A DNA stretch of 17,174 nucleotides from Desulforudis sp. (GCA_014859075.1 JACUUW010000300.1:1-17174); one strand, 5' to 3'. Counted from the first letter of the stretch, positions 6,834-14,054 are shown. Notes: a model not told the origin generated them from the letters alone. Translations and numbers: made by a program.

Positions 6834-7400
6834 ATTTCCGAACTTGAGGGCCGGCGAATACTGCTGCACGTTTGTTGCGGTCCGTGCGCGATTTTCCCTC
6901 TGGCCCGGCTGAAAGAACAGGGATGTACAGCACACGGCTACTTTTTCAACCCGAATATTCATCCCTATTCGGAATACCGGCGGCGCCGGGAGACCTTGGC
7001 TGATTTCGCCGGGCGGGAAGACTGGCCGGTGATTTTCGCGGCCGAATACCCGCTCGAGGAATACTTCCGGCGGGTTGCCTACCGGGAAGGAGAACGCTGC
7101 CGCTTCTGCTATGCACTGCGGCTCCGACAGGCCGCCCAGGTGGCAAAGAAAGGGCGGTTCGACGCTTTTTCCACCACCCTTCTGGTAAGTCCATATCAGA
7201 AGCACGACCTGGTTCGCGAGGTTGGACAGGCCGCAGCAGCCGATTACGGCGTACCCTTCCATTACGAGGATTACCGATCCGGTTTTCGGGACGGCGTGCG
7301 TCGGTCCCGGGAACTGGGGCTTTATCGTCAGCAGTACTGCGGCTGCGTCTTCAGCGAGAGAGAGCGTTTCGAACGGCGGGAAAAGGGGAAGAAAGATTGA
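6834..7400 (+). CDS. queH: Epoxyqueuosine reductase QueH, probable ATT start
   Basis: QueH (old name DUF208) is the iron-sulfur enzyme that reduces epoxyqueuosine in tRNA to queuosine, the last step of the pathway. ILLHVCCGPCAIFPL (residues 9-23) carries the family's paired cysteines. GERCRFCYALRLRQA and the C-terminal YCGCVF hold the other metal-binding cysteines. No ATG, GTG or TTG lies in frame between the upstream stop (6825-6827) and the TTG at 6996, which would cut off the CCGPC motif. ATT at 6834 is 6 bases from GGGTGGTGA and gives a normal-length protein of 188 residues. A CTG further in is less likely because it would start right at the cysteine motif. The function is secure; the start is an inference. 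Confidence 0.9.
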   Translation: MSELEGRRILLHVCCGPCAIFPLARLKEQGCTAHGYFFNPNIHPYSEYRRRRETLADFAGREDWPVIFAAEYPLEEYFRRVAYREGERCRFCYALRLRQAAQVAKKGRFDAFSTTLLVSPYQKHDLVREVGQAAAADYGVPFHYEDYRSGFRDGVRRSRELGLYRQQYCGCVFSERERFERREKGKKD

Positions 7401-7624
7401 TGGATATCTTTCAATACTTCGGGAAGGTTCTCATTGTTTTGGGTGTGGTCATCGCCGCTCTTGGGGCGCTGATGTTCTTGGGCGGCAAGATCCCGGGTGT
7501 CGGCCGCCTGCCGGGGGACATTCTGATCCAACGGGGTAATTTCACTTTCTATTTCCCGGTGGTGACCGCCGTCCTGCTCAGCATCTTTCTGACCGTGGTG
7601 CTGAACCTGTTTTTCCGGCGTTGA
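7400..7624 (+). CDS. DUF2905 small membrane protein
   Basis: A 74-residue protein with two hydrophobic segments (about residues 8-28 and 49-71). These are joined by GGKIPGVGRLPGDILIQRGNF, the nearly invariant loop of the DUF2905 family. No biochemical role is known to me. The ATG at 7400 overlaps the queH stop by one base (TGATG), with SD GGGGAAG upstream. A TTG immediately before it is in frame, but the ATG is the natural start. In Firmicutes this family often lies near ruvB, queA and tgt. That suggests a housekeeping membrane role rather than a direct one in tRNA modification. Confidence 0.85.
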   Translation: MDIFQYFGKVLIVLGVVIAALGALMFLGGKIPGVGRLPGDILIQRGNFTFYFPVVTAVLLSIFLTVVLNLFFRR

Positions 7625-7673
7625 TGCCCTCGCACGTACAGAGGCCTTTAATTTGTACGGGAGTTGATCGTGA

Positions 7674-7910
7674 GTGGAAATCAAGGTGCTTGGTCCGGGG
7701 TGTCGCAAGTGCCAGCGGCTTGACGCGGACGTCCGTGCGGTCGTGAAGGAGTTGGGTGTCGATGCCGAAGTGACCAAGGTGGAAAACCTGGACTTGATCG
7801 TTGGTTACGGTGTGTTCCTGACCCCGGGACTGGTCATCAACGGTGACGTCAAGGTGGCCGGCCGAGTACCGAAAAAAGCCGAAATCAAGAAGTGGATCAT
7901 CGAAAGTTAA
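7674..7910 (+). CDS. Thioredoxin-fold redox-active disulfide protein
   Basis: A 78-residue small thioredoxin-like protein. It begins MEIKVLGPGCRKCQRLDADV, with the CxxC redox pair at Cys10 and Cys13. FLTPGLVINGDVKVAGRVP supplies the cis-proline before the last strand of the fold, and KAEIKKWI is the end helix. This is the very short archaeal/clostridial 'redox-active disulfide protein 2' type (thioredoxin_3 family). It starts at GTG 7674 with a modest GGGAG SD. It stands between DUF2905 and queA, among queuosine genes. QueH and related iron-sulfur enzymes may need a reductant, but a link is only a guess. Confidence 0.85.
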   Translation: MEIKVLGPGCRKCQRLDADVRAVVKELGVDAEVTKVENLDLIVGYGVFLTPGLVINGDVKVAGRVPKKAEIKKWIIES

Positions 7911-8046
7911 GCCTTGTGGGCACGGCCCGGGTTTTCGCCTCTCCCGTAGTGGATCGGCTGTCACCAACCAAATGGCCGCTCTCGATCTCCCATTTCTTAC
8001 TTGCCTGGCATTATCTTCTTTAGAACGGGGTCGCAGTGTTGAAGCG

Positions 8047-9150
8047 ATGAAACTCGCCGATTTTGACTATGAGCTGCCAACAGAATTGATTGCCCAGGAA
8101 CCTTTGCCGAACCGGGTGGGTTCCCGGCTGCTGGTGCTGCACAGGACCACCGGTGACTTGGAACACCGGCGGTTTGGCGAACTCATGGATTACCTCCGGC
8201 CGGGGGACCTGCTTGTGTTAAACGAAACAAGGGTGATGCCGGTGCGTCTTCTGGGGCGAAAAGAACCCACGGGAGGACGGGTGGAAGTTCTGTTGTTGCG
8301 TCCCGCACCGATCAGCGACGATGTACCGGCGGCACACGGAGACCGGCCATCGACAAAAACCGACGACCGACAACCGACGACCGACGACCGAATATGGGAA
8401 GCCCTGGTGCGTCCGGGAAAGCGGGTAAGGACAGGCAGCCGGCTCTCCTTTGGTACGCTTCTGTCCGCGGAGGTTTTCGGGCGCACGGGGGCGGGCGGCA
8501 GGTTGGTAAGGTTGGCGTGGACGGGTGACTTCGAGGACGCACTGCGGCAGGTGGGGGAGGTGCCGCTGCCCCCCTACATTAAGAAACCTCTCACGCCGGG
8601 TGAACAGGACCGTTACCAGACGGTCTACGCCGAAAAACCGGGTTCGGCGGCGGCCCCGACGGCCGGCCTGCATTTCACGTCCGAGTTGTTGGATGATATC
8701 CGGGAAATGGGAGTCGGGACCGTTTTCATTGTGTTGCACATCGGGTTGGACACCTTTCGCCCGGTTCAGGTGGAGAACGTCCTGGAACACCGCATGCATA
8801 CCGAGTTCTTCCAGGTCGGGGAGGAGGTGGTCCGGGCCGTGGAGCGGACAAAGGAGGCCGGGGGCCGGGTGATTGCGGTCGGGACCACGGTCACTCGCTG
8901 CCTGGAGTCGGCCGCGTCCGTTGACGGTTGCCTGGCGCCGGTGGCCGGGGAGACCGACCTGTTCATCCATCCCGGGTATCAGTTCCGCGTCATTGACGCC
9001 CTGATCACCAACTTTCACCTGCCTCGGTCCACCTTGTTGATGCTGGTCAGCGCCTTCGCCGGGCGCGAGAGGGTGCTGGCGGCCTACAGGGAGGCGATTC
9101 GCCGGCGCTACCGGCTGTTCAGCTTCGGCGACGCCATGTTGATCTTATAA
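8047..9150 (+). CDS. queA: tRNA preQ1(34) S-adenosylmethionine ribosyltransferase-isomerase QueA
   Basis: A 367-residue cytoplasmic enzyme that moves the ribosyl part of S-adenosylmethionine onto preQ1 in tRNA, giving epoxyqueuosine. Landmarks are MKLADFDYELPTELIAQEPL at the N-terminus, LNETRVMPVRL (59-69), EKPGSAAAPTAGLHFT in the middle, FIHPGYQFRVIDALITNFHL, and SFGDAMLIL at the end. The open frame extends upstream to 7843, but family alignment puts the start at ATG 8047; the local SD is poor. The protein is about 20 residues longer than usual because of an insertion at about residues 87-115, partly encoded by a 7-bp tandem repeat. The insertion keeps the frame and falls between VEVLLLRP and WEALVRPGKR. 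Confidence 0.95.
   Translation: MKLADFDYELPTELIAQEPLPNRVGSRLLVLHRTTGDLEHRRFGELMDYLRPGDLLVLNETRVMPVRLLGRKEPTGGRVEVLLLRPAPISDDVPAAHGDRPSTKTDDRQPTTDDRIWEALVRPGKRVRTGSRLSFGTLLSAEVFGRTGAGGRLVRLAWTGDFEDALRQVGEVPLPPYIKKPLTPGEQDRYQTVYAEKPGSAAAPTAGLHFTSELLDDIREMGVGTVFIVLHIGLDTFRPVQVENVLEHRMHTEFFQVGEEVVRAVERTKEAGGRVIAVGTTVTRCLESAASVDGCLAPVAGETDLFIHPGYQFRVIDALITNFHLPRSTLLMLVSAFAGRERVLAAYREAIRRRYRLFSFGDAMLIL
8359..8391 (+). repeat. 7-bp tandem repeat (ACCGACR) inside queA
   Basis: Four full units plus a partial one in register: ACCGACG, ACCGACA, ACCGACG, ACCGACG, ACCGA (33 bases). It encodes the hydrophilic stretch TDDRQPTTDDR in an insertion not seen in typical QueA proteins. Related heptamers (ACTGAYG) occur in the non-coding region near 14333. 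The unit is of the kind found in dispersed short tandem repeats rather than coding DNA. Confidence 0.85.
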
Positions 9151-9204
9151 GGTGCCAGGCACTAACTTATTAACTTATTTGCAATAGCGGTCCGGAGGAG
9201 TAAA

Positions 9205-10314
9205 ATGACCATCTCGTTTCAAGTGCTGAAGCAGGACGACCGCACCTGGGCCCGGGTCGGCCGGCTGACCACCCTCCTGGGTGCGGTGGAGACGCCGGTG
9301 TTTATGCCGGTGGGCACCCGGGGCACCGTTCGGACCATGACTCCCGAAGAGGTGCGTGACCTCGGGGCCCGCATCATCCTGAGCAACACTTATCACCTGT
9401 ACCTGCGTCCCGGGCACGAACTGGTCCGGGAGGCGGGCGGACTGCACCGCTTCATGCACTGGGACGGGCTGATCCTCACCGACAGCGGCGGCTTCCAGGT
9501 GTTCAGCCTGGCGCCGCTCCGGAAGATCAACGACGACGGTGTGGAGTTCCGGTCGCACATCGACGGGTCGCGGCACTTCTTTACGCCGGAAAAGGTAGTG
9601 GAGATTCAACGGGCGCTTGGCTCTGATATCGCGATGGTGCTTGACGAATGCGCGCCGTACCCCTGTTCCTATGAGGAAGCCCGGGCCGCCACCGACCGGA
9701 CCACCGGTTGGGCCGCGCGGGCCCGTTCGGTTGAAGGGAACGGCCAGGTCTTGTTTGGGATTATCCAGGGCTCCGTATTCCGCGATCTGCGGGAGCGGAG
9801 CACCCGGGCCCTGGTTGAGCTTGATTTCCCGGGCTACGGTATCGGCGGTCTCTCGGTCGGTGAGCCCAAGTCGTTGATGTACAAGGCCCTGGAATGGACC
9901 ATACCGCTGATCCCGGCGGACCGCCCGCGGTATCTCATGGGCGTCGGTTCCCCGGAGTGCCTGTTTGAGGCGGTGGCCCGCGGGGTGGACATGTTCGACT
10001 GTGTGCTCCCCACGCGCATGGCCCGACACGGTGCGGTGTTCACCCGGAACGGAAGGCTCGTGGTGCGCAACGCCGGGTGTGCCCGGGATTTCCGTCCGCT
10101 CGAACCCGGTTGTGGCTGCTATGCCTGCCGGTACTTCAGCCGGGCGTACATCCACCACCTTTTAAAAGCCGGCGAGGTATTGGGAATAAGGTTGACGACC
10201 ATCCATAATCTGCATTTTCTGTTTGACCTCGTGGCACGAATTCGAGAGGCCGTCCGGGAGGAGCGATTCGATCACCTGCGGTCGGAGTTCCTCGCGTCTT
10301 ATTTGACACCATAG
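9205..10314 (+). CDS. tgt: Queuine/preQ1 tRNA-ribosyltransferase (tRNA-guanine transglycosylase)
   Basis: A 369-residue TIM-barrel enzyme that replaces guanine-34 of GUN-anticodon tRNAs with preQ1. Asp93 in LILTDSGGFQVFSL is the general acid/base residue. Asp265 in MFDCVLPTRMARHG is the nucleophile. The zinc site is Cys303, Cys305 and Cys308 (PGCGCYAC) with His334 (TTIHNLHFL). Length is normal. A strong SD (GGAGGAG) lies 4 bases before the ATG. It is the first enzyme of the trio acting on tRNA (Tgt, QueA, QueH), all encoded here. No preQ1 synthesis genes are in view, so the base must be made elsewhere in the genome or salvaged. Confidence 0.97.
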   Translation: MTISFQVLKQDDRTWARVGRLTTLLGAVETPVFMPVGTRGTVRTMTPEEVRDLGARIILSNTYHLYLRPGHELVREAGGLHRFMHWDGLILTDSGGFQVFSLAPLRKINDDGVEFRSHIDGSRHFFTPEKVVEIQRALGSDIAMVLDECAPYPCSYEEARAATDRTTGWAARARSVEGNGQVLFGIIQGSVFRDLRERSTRALVELDFPGYGIGGLSVGEPKSLMYKALEWTIPLIPADRPRYLMGVGSPECLFEAVARGVDMFDCVLPTRMARHGAVFTRNGRLVVRNAGCARDFRPLEPGCGCYACRYFSRAYIHHLLKAGEVLGIRLTTIHNLHFLFDLVARIREAVREERFDHLRSEFLASYLTP

Positions 10315-10331
10315 TGATTTTGTAGTAAAAG
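10303..10331 (+). promoter_or_regulatory. Sigma-A-type promoter for the yajC-secDF cluster
   Basis: A perfect -35 box TTGACA (10303-10308), a 17-base spacer and a -10 of TAAAAG (10326-10331; 4 of 6 matches). The -35 overlaps the last codons of tgt. A start of transcription near 10338 would give a leader of about 65 bases before yajC. It would let the Sec genes be expressed apart from the queuosine genes. Found by eye only. Confidence 0.45.
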
Positions 10332-10403
10332 TACATATGGTAAGACAGGAGAAACCATACCCGAAGCGAAATCAGTACTAAAAATCAAGAAAGGAGGTAA
10401 GGT

Positions 10404-10673
10404 ATGACAAACGAGGCAATGATTTCAGTTCTGTATATTGTCGGACTTTTTGCCCTTCTGTACTTCCTTTTGATCAGGCCCCAGCAGGTCCGGCAGAAGA
10501 AACATGCTGAGATGGTCAGAAACCTGCAGGTGAATGATCCGGTGATCACCGCCGGTGGGATTTATGGCACCATTGTTAAGATGAAGGAAGATTCCGTGAC
10601 CTTGAAGGTGGCGGACAACGTTAAAATCGAGCTGCTGAAGTCTTCCATCGCCCAGGTTCGCAGAGAAGGCTAG
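10404..10673 (+). CDS. yajC: Preprotein translocase subunit YajC
   Basis: An 89-residue single-span membrane protein, an accessory of the SecDF complex. The hydrophobic segment at about residues 7-24 is followed by LIRPQQVRQKKHAEMV, the hallmark basic turn of YajC. A small beta-rich cytoplasmic domain follows, with DPVITAGGIYGTIVKM. The SD AAGGAGG lies 6 bases from the ATG and is one of the strongest in the window. It leads the run yajC, HD protein, secD, secF, and is probably served by the promoter-like sequence at the end of tgt. Confidence 0.95.
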   Translation: MTNEAMISVLYIVGLFALLYFLLIRPQQVRQKKHAEMVRNLQVNDPVITAGGIYGTIVKMKEDSVTLKVADNVKIELLKSSIAQVRREG

Positions 10674-10711
10674 GGACATAGGACTCTTGCTGCTCAATAG
10701 GGGGACGTCGG

Positions 10712-11371
10712 TTGATCACTCTTCAGGACGTCAAGAACAACCCGACCGTTGACAGTTACATACGCAACGGCAACAGGTTCCTGGGAGTGATGGGCTTTAC
10801 AGAGCACAGCTACCGCCACGTCAACCTGGTTTCCAGCATCGCCCGTAACATCCTGGAACGCCTGGGCCATTCGGGGCGCGACGCCGAGTTGGCGGCCATC
10901 GCCGGTTACCTGCACGACATCGGCAACGTGGTCAGCCGCAGCCATCACGGTATTTCCGGGGCCCTTATCGCCTTGTCGGCATTGCAGGAGATGGGGATGC
11001 CCCCTGACGAAATTGCAAAGGTGATTTCAGCGATCGCCAATCACGAAGAAGAATATGGTCAGCCGATTAACGTGGTGTCCGCGGCCCTGATTCTGGCGGA
11101 CAAGTCCGACGTACACCGTTCGCGGGTACGCAACCCGGACTTTGCCACCTTCGACATCCACGACCGGGTGAACTACGCGGTGGAGCATTCGTTCTTGTGG
11201 GTGCACGAAGACCGGAGGGCGATCACCCTGGAGTTGACCATTGACATAGAGATCTGTCCGGTGATGGAGTATTTTGAAATCTTTTTGAGCCGGATGTCCT
11301 TGTGCCGCCGGGCGGCTAACTTCTTGAACTCGAATTTTGAACTGGTCATCAATGGCGCCAAACTACTGTAA
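10712..11371 (+). CDS. HD-domain phosphohydrolase-like protein in the Sec cluster
   Basis: A 219-residue soluble protein with an HD metal-binding fold. His36 (EHSYRHVNLV) is followed by the His68-Asp69 doublet (GYLHDIGN), SHHGISGA (His78-79), NHEEEYG (His111) and LADKSD (Asp130), the normal spacing for HD enzymes. Such proteins hydrolyse phosphate esters, often nucleotides; the substrate here is unknown. The C-terminal third (about 145-219) has no recognised motif. It starts at TTG behind GGGGGA and ends 9 bases before secD, so it is in the same operon as yajC and secDF. That position suggests a link to membrane or stress physiology, but no direct role in protein export is known. Confidence 0.85.
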   Translation: MITLQDVKNNPTVDSYIRNGNRFLGVMGFTEHSYRHVNLVSSIARNILERLGHSGRDAELAAIAGYLHDIGNVVSRSHHGISGALIALSALQEMGMPPDEIAKVISAIANHEEEYGQPINVVSAALILADKSDVHRSRVRNPDFATFDIHDRVNYAVEHSFLWVHEDRRAITLELTIDIEICPVMEYFEIFLSRMSLCRRAANFLNSNFELVINGAKLL

Positions 11372-11380
11372 GGGGAGAAA

Positions 11381-12619
11381 TTGAAGTTGAGATTGGGTAA
11401 CTTGCTCAAGGTCGCCGCAATTATGGCGCTGGCGGCTGTCGTTGCGTTTGCGGCTTTTTCACGGGTGCCGAATGTGCCGTGGCTGCCGTTGACTCAGGAC
11501 ATCAACTTGGGCCTGGACCTGCAGGGCGGCGTGCATGTGGTCCTGGAGGCGGTCGATACCGAGGAAAGAAGGGCCACTCCGGATGCGGTCAAACGGGCCA
11601 TGGGGATGCTGGAAGAGCGGATCGACCAGTTCGGGGTGACCGAGCCGGTGCTCCAGCAGCAGGGATTGACGCGGATCGTCGTCGAGATCGCCGGCGTCGA
11701 TGATCCCGACCAGGTGGTCCGGGACCTGATCCGGCCGGCCGACCTGATATTTAAAACCGATGACGGGGAAACGGTCCTCACCGGCGCCGACCTGGCCGAC
11801 GCCCGGGAGGCGTTTCACCCGCAGACCGGGGAGCCGGTCGTGAACCTGACCTGGAACCCGGAAGGAGCCCGTACTTTCGGCGAGGTCACCACGGCCCACG
11901 AGGGCCGGCATTTGGCCATTTACCTGGACGAGGACCTGCTCCAAAACCCCAGAATCGATGAACCCATCTTGAATGGCAAGGCGTTTATCAGAGGCTACGA
12001 GTCCCTGGAAGAGGCGCACCGCATCGCCGTGCTCTTGCGTTCCGGCGCGCTCCCGGTCAAGCTGAACGTGATGGAGAAGCGGATGGTCGGACCGTGGTTG
12101 GGCGCCGATTCCCTGGCGCGTTCGGTCAATGCCGGGATGATCGGGTTTGGGGCCATTCTGGCCTTCATGGTGGCCTACTACCGTCTGCCCGGGTTCGTGG
12201 CCGCCTTTTCCCTGACGGTTTACGGCATTCTGGTGCTGCTGATCCTGGCGGCTTTCAACGCCACCCTTACCCTAGCGGGTATCTTCGGCTTCCTGCTCTC
12301 GCTGGGAATCGCCATTGATGCTAACATCATCATTTTCGAACGTTTGAAAGAGGAACTGCGTACCGGGCGCTCCCTGCGTTCGGCGGTCGACGCCGGGTTC
12401 AAGCGGGCGTTGGTAACCATCCTGGACGCAAACGTGACCACCCTGATCGCGGCCGCCATCCTCTACGCCTTACTACCTATTTGGATCAAGGGCTTTGCGC
12501 TCACGCTGGGCATCGGTATTCTGACCAGTATGTTTACCGGCCTGGTCCTGACCAGGTGGGTTTTACAGCTTGTTGCGGGTAGCGGCATTGCCAACAGTCC
12601 CCGGTTGTACCGGGCTTGA
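11381..12619 (+). CDS. secD: Protein translocase subunit SecD
   Basis: A 412-residue inner-membrane protein that, with SecF, uses the proton gradient to help pull exported proteins across the membrane. TM1 lies at about residues 10-27. LGLDLQGGVHVVLE (43-56) begins the first extracytoplasmic domain, which ends near LPVKLNVMEKRMVGPWLG. Five more membrane segments follow in the C-terminal 170 residues, with IDANIIIFERLKEEL as the conserved SecD/SecF loop. The length suits the compact Gram-positive form. The start is TTG 11381, close behind AGGGGAG; a second TTG at 11387 is possible. secF is separate, 137 bases downstream, not fused as in Bacillus. Confidence 0.96.
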   Translation: MKLRLGNLLKVAAIMALAAVVAFAAFSRVPNVPWLPLTQDINLGLDLQGGVHVVLEAVDTEERRATPDAVKRAMGMLEERIDQFGVTEPVLQQQGLTRIVVEIAGVDDPDQVVRDLIRPADLIFKTDDGETVLTGADLADAREAFHPQTGEPVVNLTWNPEGARTFGEVTTAHEGRHLAIYLDEDLLQNPRIDEPILNGKAFIRGYESLEEAHRIAVLLRSGALPVKLNVMEKRMVGPWLGADSLARSVNAGMIGFGAILAFMVAYYRLPGFVAAFSLTVYGILVLLILAAFNATLTLAGIFGFLLSLGIAIDANIIIFERLKEELRTGRSLRSAVDAGFKRALVTILDANVTTLIAAAILYALLPIWIKGFALTLGIGILTSMFTGLVLTRWVLQLVAGSGIANSPRLYRA

Positions 12620-12622
12620 ACA

Positions 12623-12676
12623 GAAGTGAGAAGTGGATGAGGTGGGACTCGAAGGAAACCGCCGAGAGCGGTTTCC
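12623..12676. repeat. Heptamer repeat and hairpin between secD and secF
   Basis: Four bases after the secD stop there is a double heptamer, GAAGTGA GAAGTGG (12623-12636). A perfect 9-bp hairpin follows: GGAAACCGC (12654-12662), loop CGAGA, GCGGTTTCC (12668-12676). No T tract follows, so it is not a standard terminator. It could adjust message stability or the secD-to-secF ratio. Confidence 0.6.
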
Positions 12677-12756
12677 CCTGGGGATTGACTGGGAGGTCGG
12701 AGGCCCGGACTTAGCGTGTTGCGTGCGGGTGTAGGGAATTCGAAGGAGGAGCGGCA

Positions 12757-13638
12757 GTGTTTAACTTTGTAAGACAGCGCAAGTACTGGTACATCATTTC
12801 GTTACTAATTATTATCCCGGGGATCATCTCCCTCCTGTTCCGGGGCTTGAACCTGGGGATTGATTTCACCGGCGGCAGTCTGATCGAACTGCGATTCGAA
12901 CAGGTGGTGACCGTGCAAGAGGTCCGCACCGTTTTGGCCGAGCACGGTCTGGAACAGTCGGTGGTTCAGCTCAGCGGTGAAAATCAGGTGCTGATACGCA
13001 CCGGGGTGATCACCGAGGAGCGGAACCAGGCGATGGTGGCCGGCCTGAAGGACGAGTTGGGCGGCTTGACGGTACTGCGCAACGATTCCGTGGGTCCCGT
13101 GATCGGCAAGGAGCTGACCCAACGCGCCATTCTCGCGCTGATCATTGCGTCCATCGCCATGGTGGTCTATATCACTTGGCGCTTTGAGTTCAAGCAGGGC
13201 CTTGCCGCCGTGGCCGCCCTGCTGCACGATGCCCTGGTCACCTTGAGCCTGTTTTCGATTTTCTGGCTGCAGGTGGACAGCGCTTTCGTGGCGGCTGTTC
13301 TGACCATTCTGGGCTATTCCATTAACGCGACCATCGTCATCTTTGACCGGGTCCGGGAGAATATCAAGGGGGCCAGGAAGACCGAACCGCTGGAGAGCAT
13401 CATCGACCGGAGCCTGTGGCAGACCCTGGCACGCTCCGCTAACACGGCGCTTACGGTGCTGTTTATGCTGGTGGCTCTGTACTTCCTGGGCGGCGCGACC
13501 CTGAAGACCTTCGTCCTGGCCCTGATCATCGGTGTGACCAGCGGGACTTATTCTTCAGTTTTTATTTCCAGCCAGTTGTGGTTGGACCTGAAGGAAAGAT
13601 GGCCGAAAACGTTGCGGCCGGCACGTGCCGAAACCTAA
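12757..13638 (+). CDS. secF: Protein translocase subunit SecF
   Basis: A 293-residue inner-membrane partner of SecD with six membrane segments. TM1 lies at about residues 11-29. LNLGIDFTGGSLIELRF (30-46) is the SecF signature opening the small periplasmic domain. The C-terminal half holds the other five segments, with GYSINATIVIFDRVREN as the conserved loop and GTYSSVFISSQLW in the last span. It starts at GTG with SD AAGGAGG 7 bases away. Together with YajC and SecD this completes the SecDF-YajC accessory complex. The gap from secD holds a hairpin but no gene. Confidence 0.96.
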   Translation: MFNFVRQRKYWYIISLLIIIPGIISLLFRGLNLGIDFTGGSLIELRFEQVVTVQEVRTVLAEHGLEQSVVQLSGENQVLIRTGVITEERNQAMVAGLKDELGGLTVLRNDSVGPVIGKELTQRAILALIIASIAMVVYITWRFEFKQGLAAVAALLHDALVTLSLFSIFWLQVDSAFVAAVLTILGYSINATIVIFDRVRENIKGARKTEPLESIIDRSLWQTLARSANTALTVLFMLVALYFLGGATLKTFVLALIIGVTSGTYSSVFISSQLWLDLKERWPKTLRPARAET

Positions 13639-13643
13639 AATGA

Positions 13644-13664
13644 GAAGTGAAAGGTTGGAAGTGG
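13644..13664. repeat. Heptamer repeat after secF
   Basis: Three heptamers in register: GAAGTGA, AAGGTTG, GAAGTGG. The first and last match the pair found just after the secD stop (12623-12636), at nearly the same distance from the stop codon. The rest of 13639-13768 shows no other clear feature. Confidence 0.5.
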
Positions 13665-13768
13665 GGTAATTGATGTCCGGCCGCTTCCTGCGGGTTGCGG
13701 GCGGGCATCCGTCTTTCCCGGGGAGCGCGCGGCACAGTCATAGGACAGCGATTGGGGGGATTGAGGCA

Positions 13769-14050
13769 GTGTCCGGTTCAAATCGTATAATCGTCACTGT
13801 GCTGGGCCGTGACCGGGTCGGAATCATTGCCGGGGTGGCCCAGGTACTGGCCGAGAACCAGGTCAACATCCTGGACATCAGTCAGACCATTCTGCAGGAG
13901 TTCTTTGTCATGATCCTGGTGGCCGACATGGGTGGGAGCAAAGTTGACCTGGGCACCCTGAAGGAGTTGCTGACGGCTAAGGGCCGAGAGCTCGGCCTGC
14001 GGATTGAAGCGCAGCATGAGGATGCTTTCCTCTACATGCACAGGATATAA
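13769..14050 (+). CDS. UPF0237 family ACT-domain protein
   Basis: A 93-residue protein made of a single ACT domain. RIIVTVLGRDRVGIIAGVAQ opens it, then VLAENQVNILDISQT and FFVMILVADM follow: the beta-alpha-beta pattern of ligand-binding ACT regulators. AQHEDAFLYMHRI near the end is typical of the UPF0237 family. An open frame reaches back to 13670, but the extension has no family similarity; GTG 13769 gives the normal length. In many Firmicutes this gene directly precedes the UPF0210 gene, with which it may form a regulator-enzyme pair. Here that partner lies 690 bases downstream. Its ligand is unknown, though amino acids are common for ACT domains. Confidence 0.88.
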   Translation: MSGSNRIIVTVLGRDRVGIIAGVAQVLAENQVNILDISQTILQEFFVMILVADMGGSKVDLGTLKELLTAKGRELGLRIEAQHEDAFLYMHRI

Positions 14051-14054
14051 TGCG

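Noticed and set aside
5195..6835. A 546-codon open frame on the minus strand opposite ruvA and ruvB
   Set aside because: It mirrors the high-GC codon use of two certain genes, has no family motifs, and is proline-, glutamine- and arginine-rich as expected of an antisense shadow.
7843..8046. An N-terminal extension of QueA by 68 residues
   Set aside because: The extension overlaps the thioredoxin-like gene and does not match QueA; the family start is MKLADFDYELP at 8047.
8359..8391. A CRISPR-like array
   Set aside because: The units are 7 bases with no spacers, and no cas genes are in the window.
9175..10158. A 327-codon minus-strand frame opposite tgt
   Set aside because: It lies entirely over a well-supported enzyme gene, and its composition is that of a shadow frame.
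13670..13768. A longer form of the ACT-domain protein
   Set aside because: The 33 extra residues are not part of the UPF0237 family and come from repeat-containing DNA; GTG 13769 gives the normal length.
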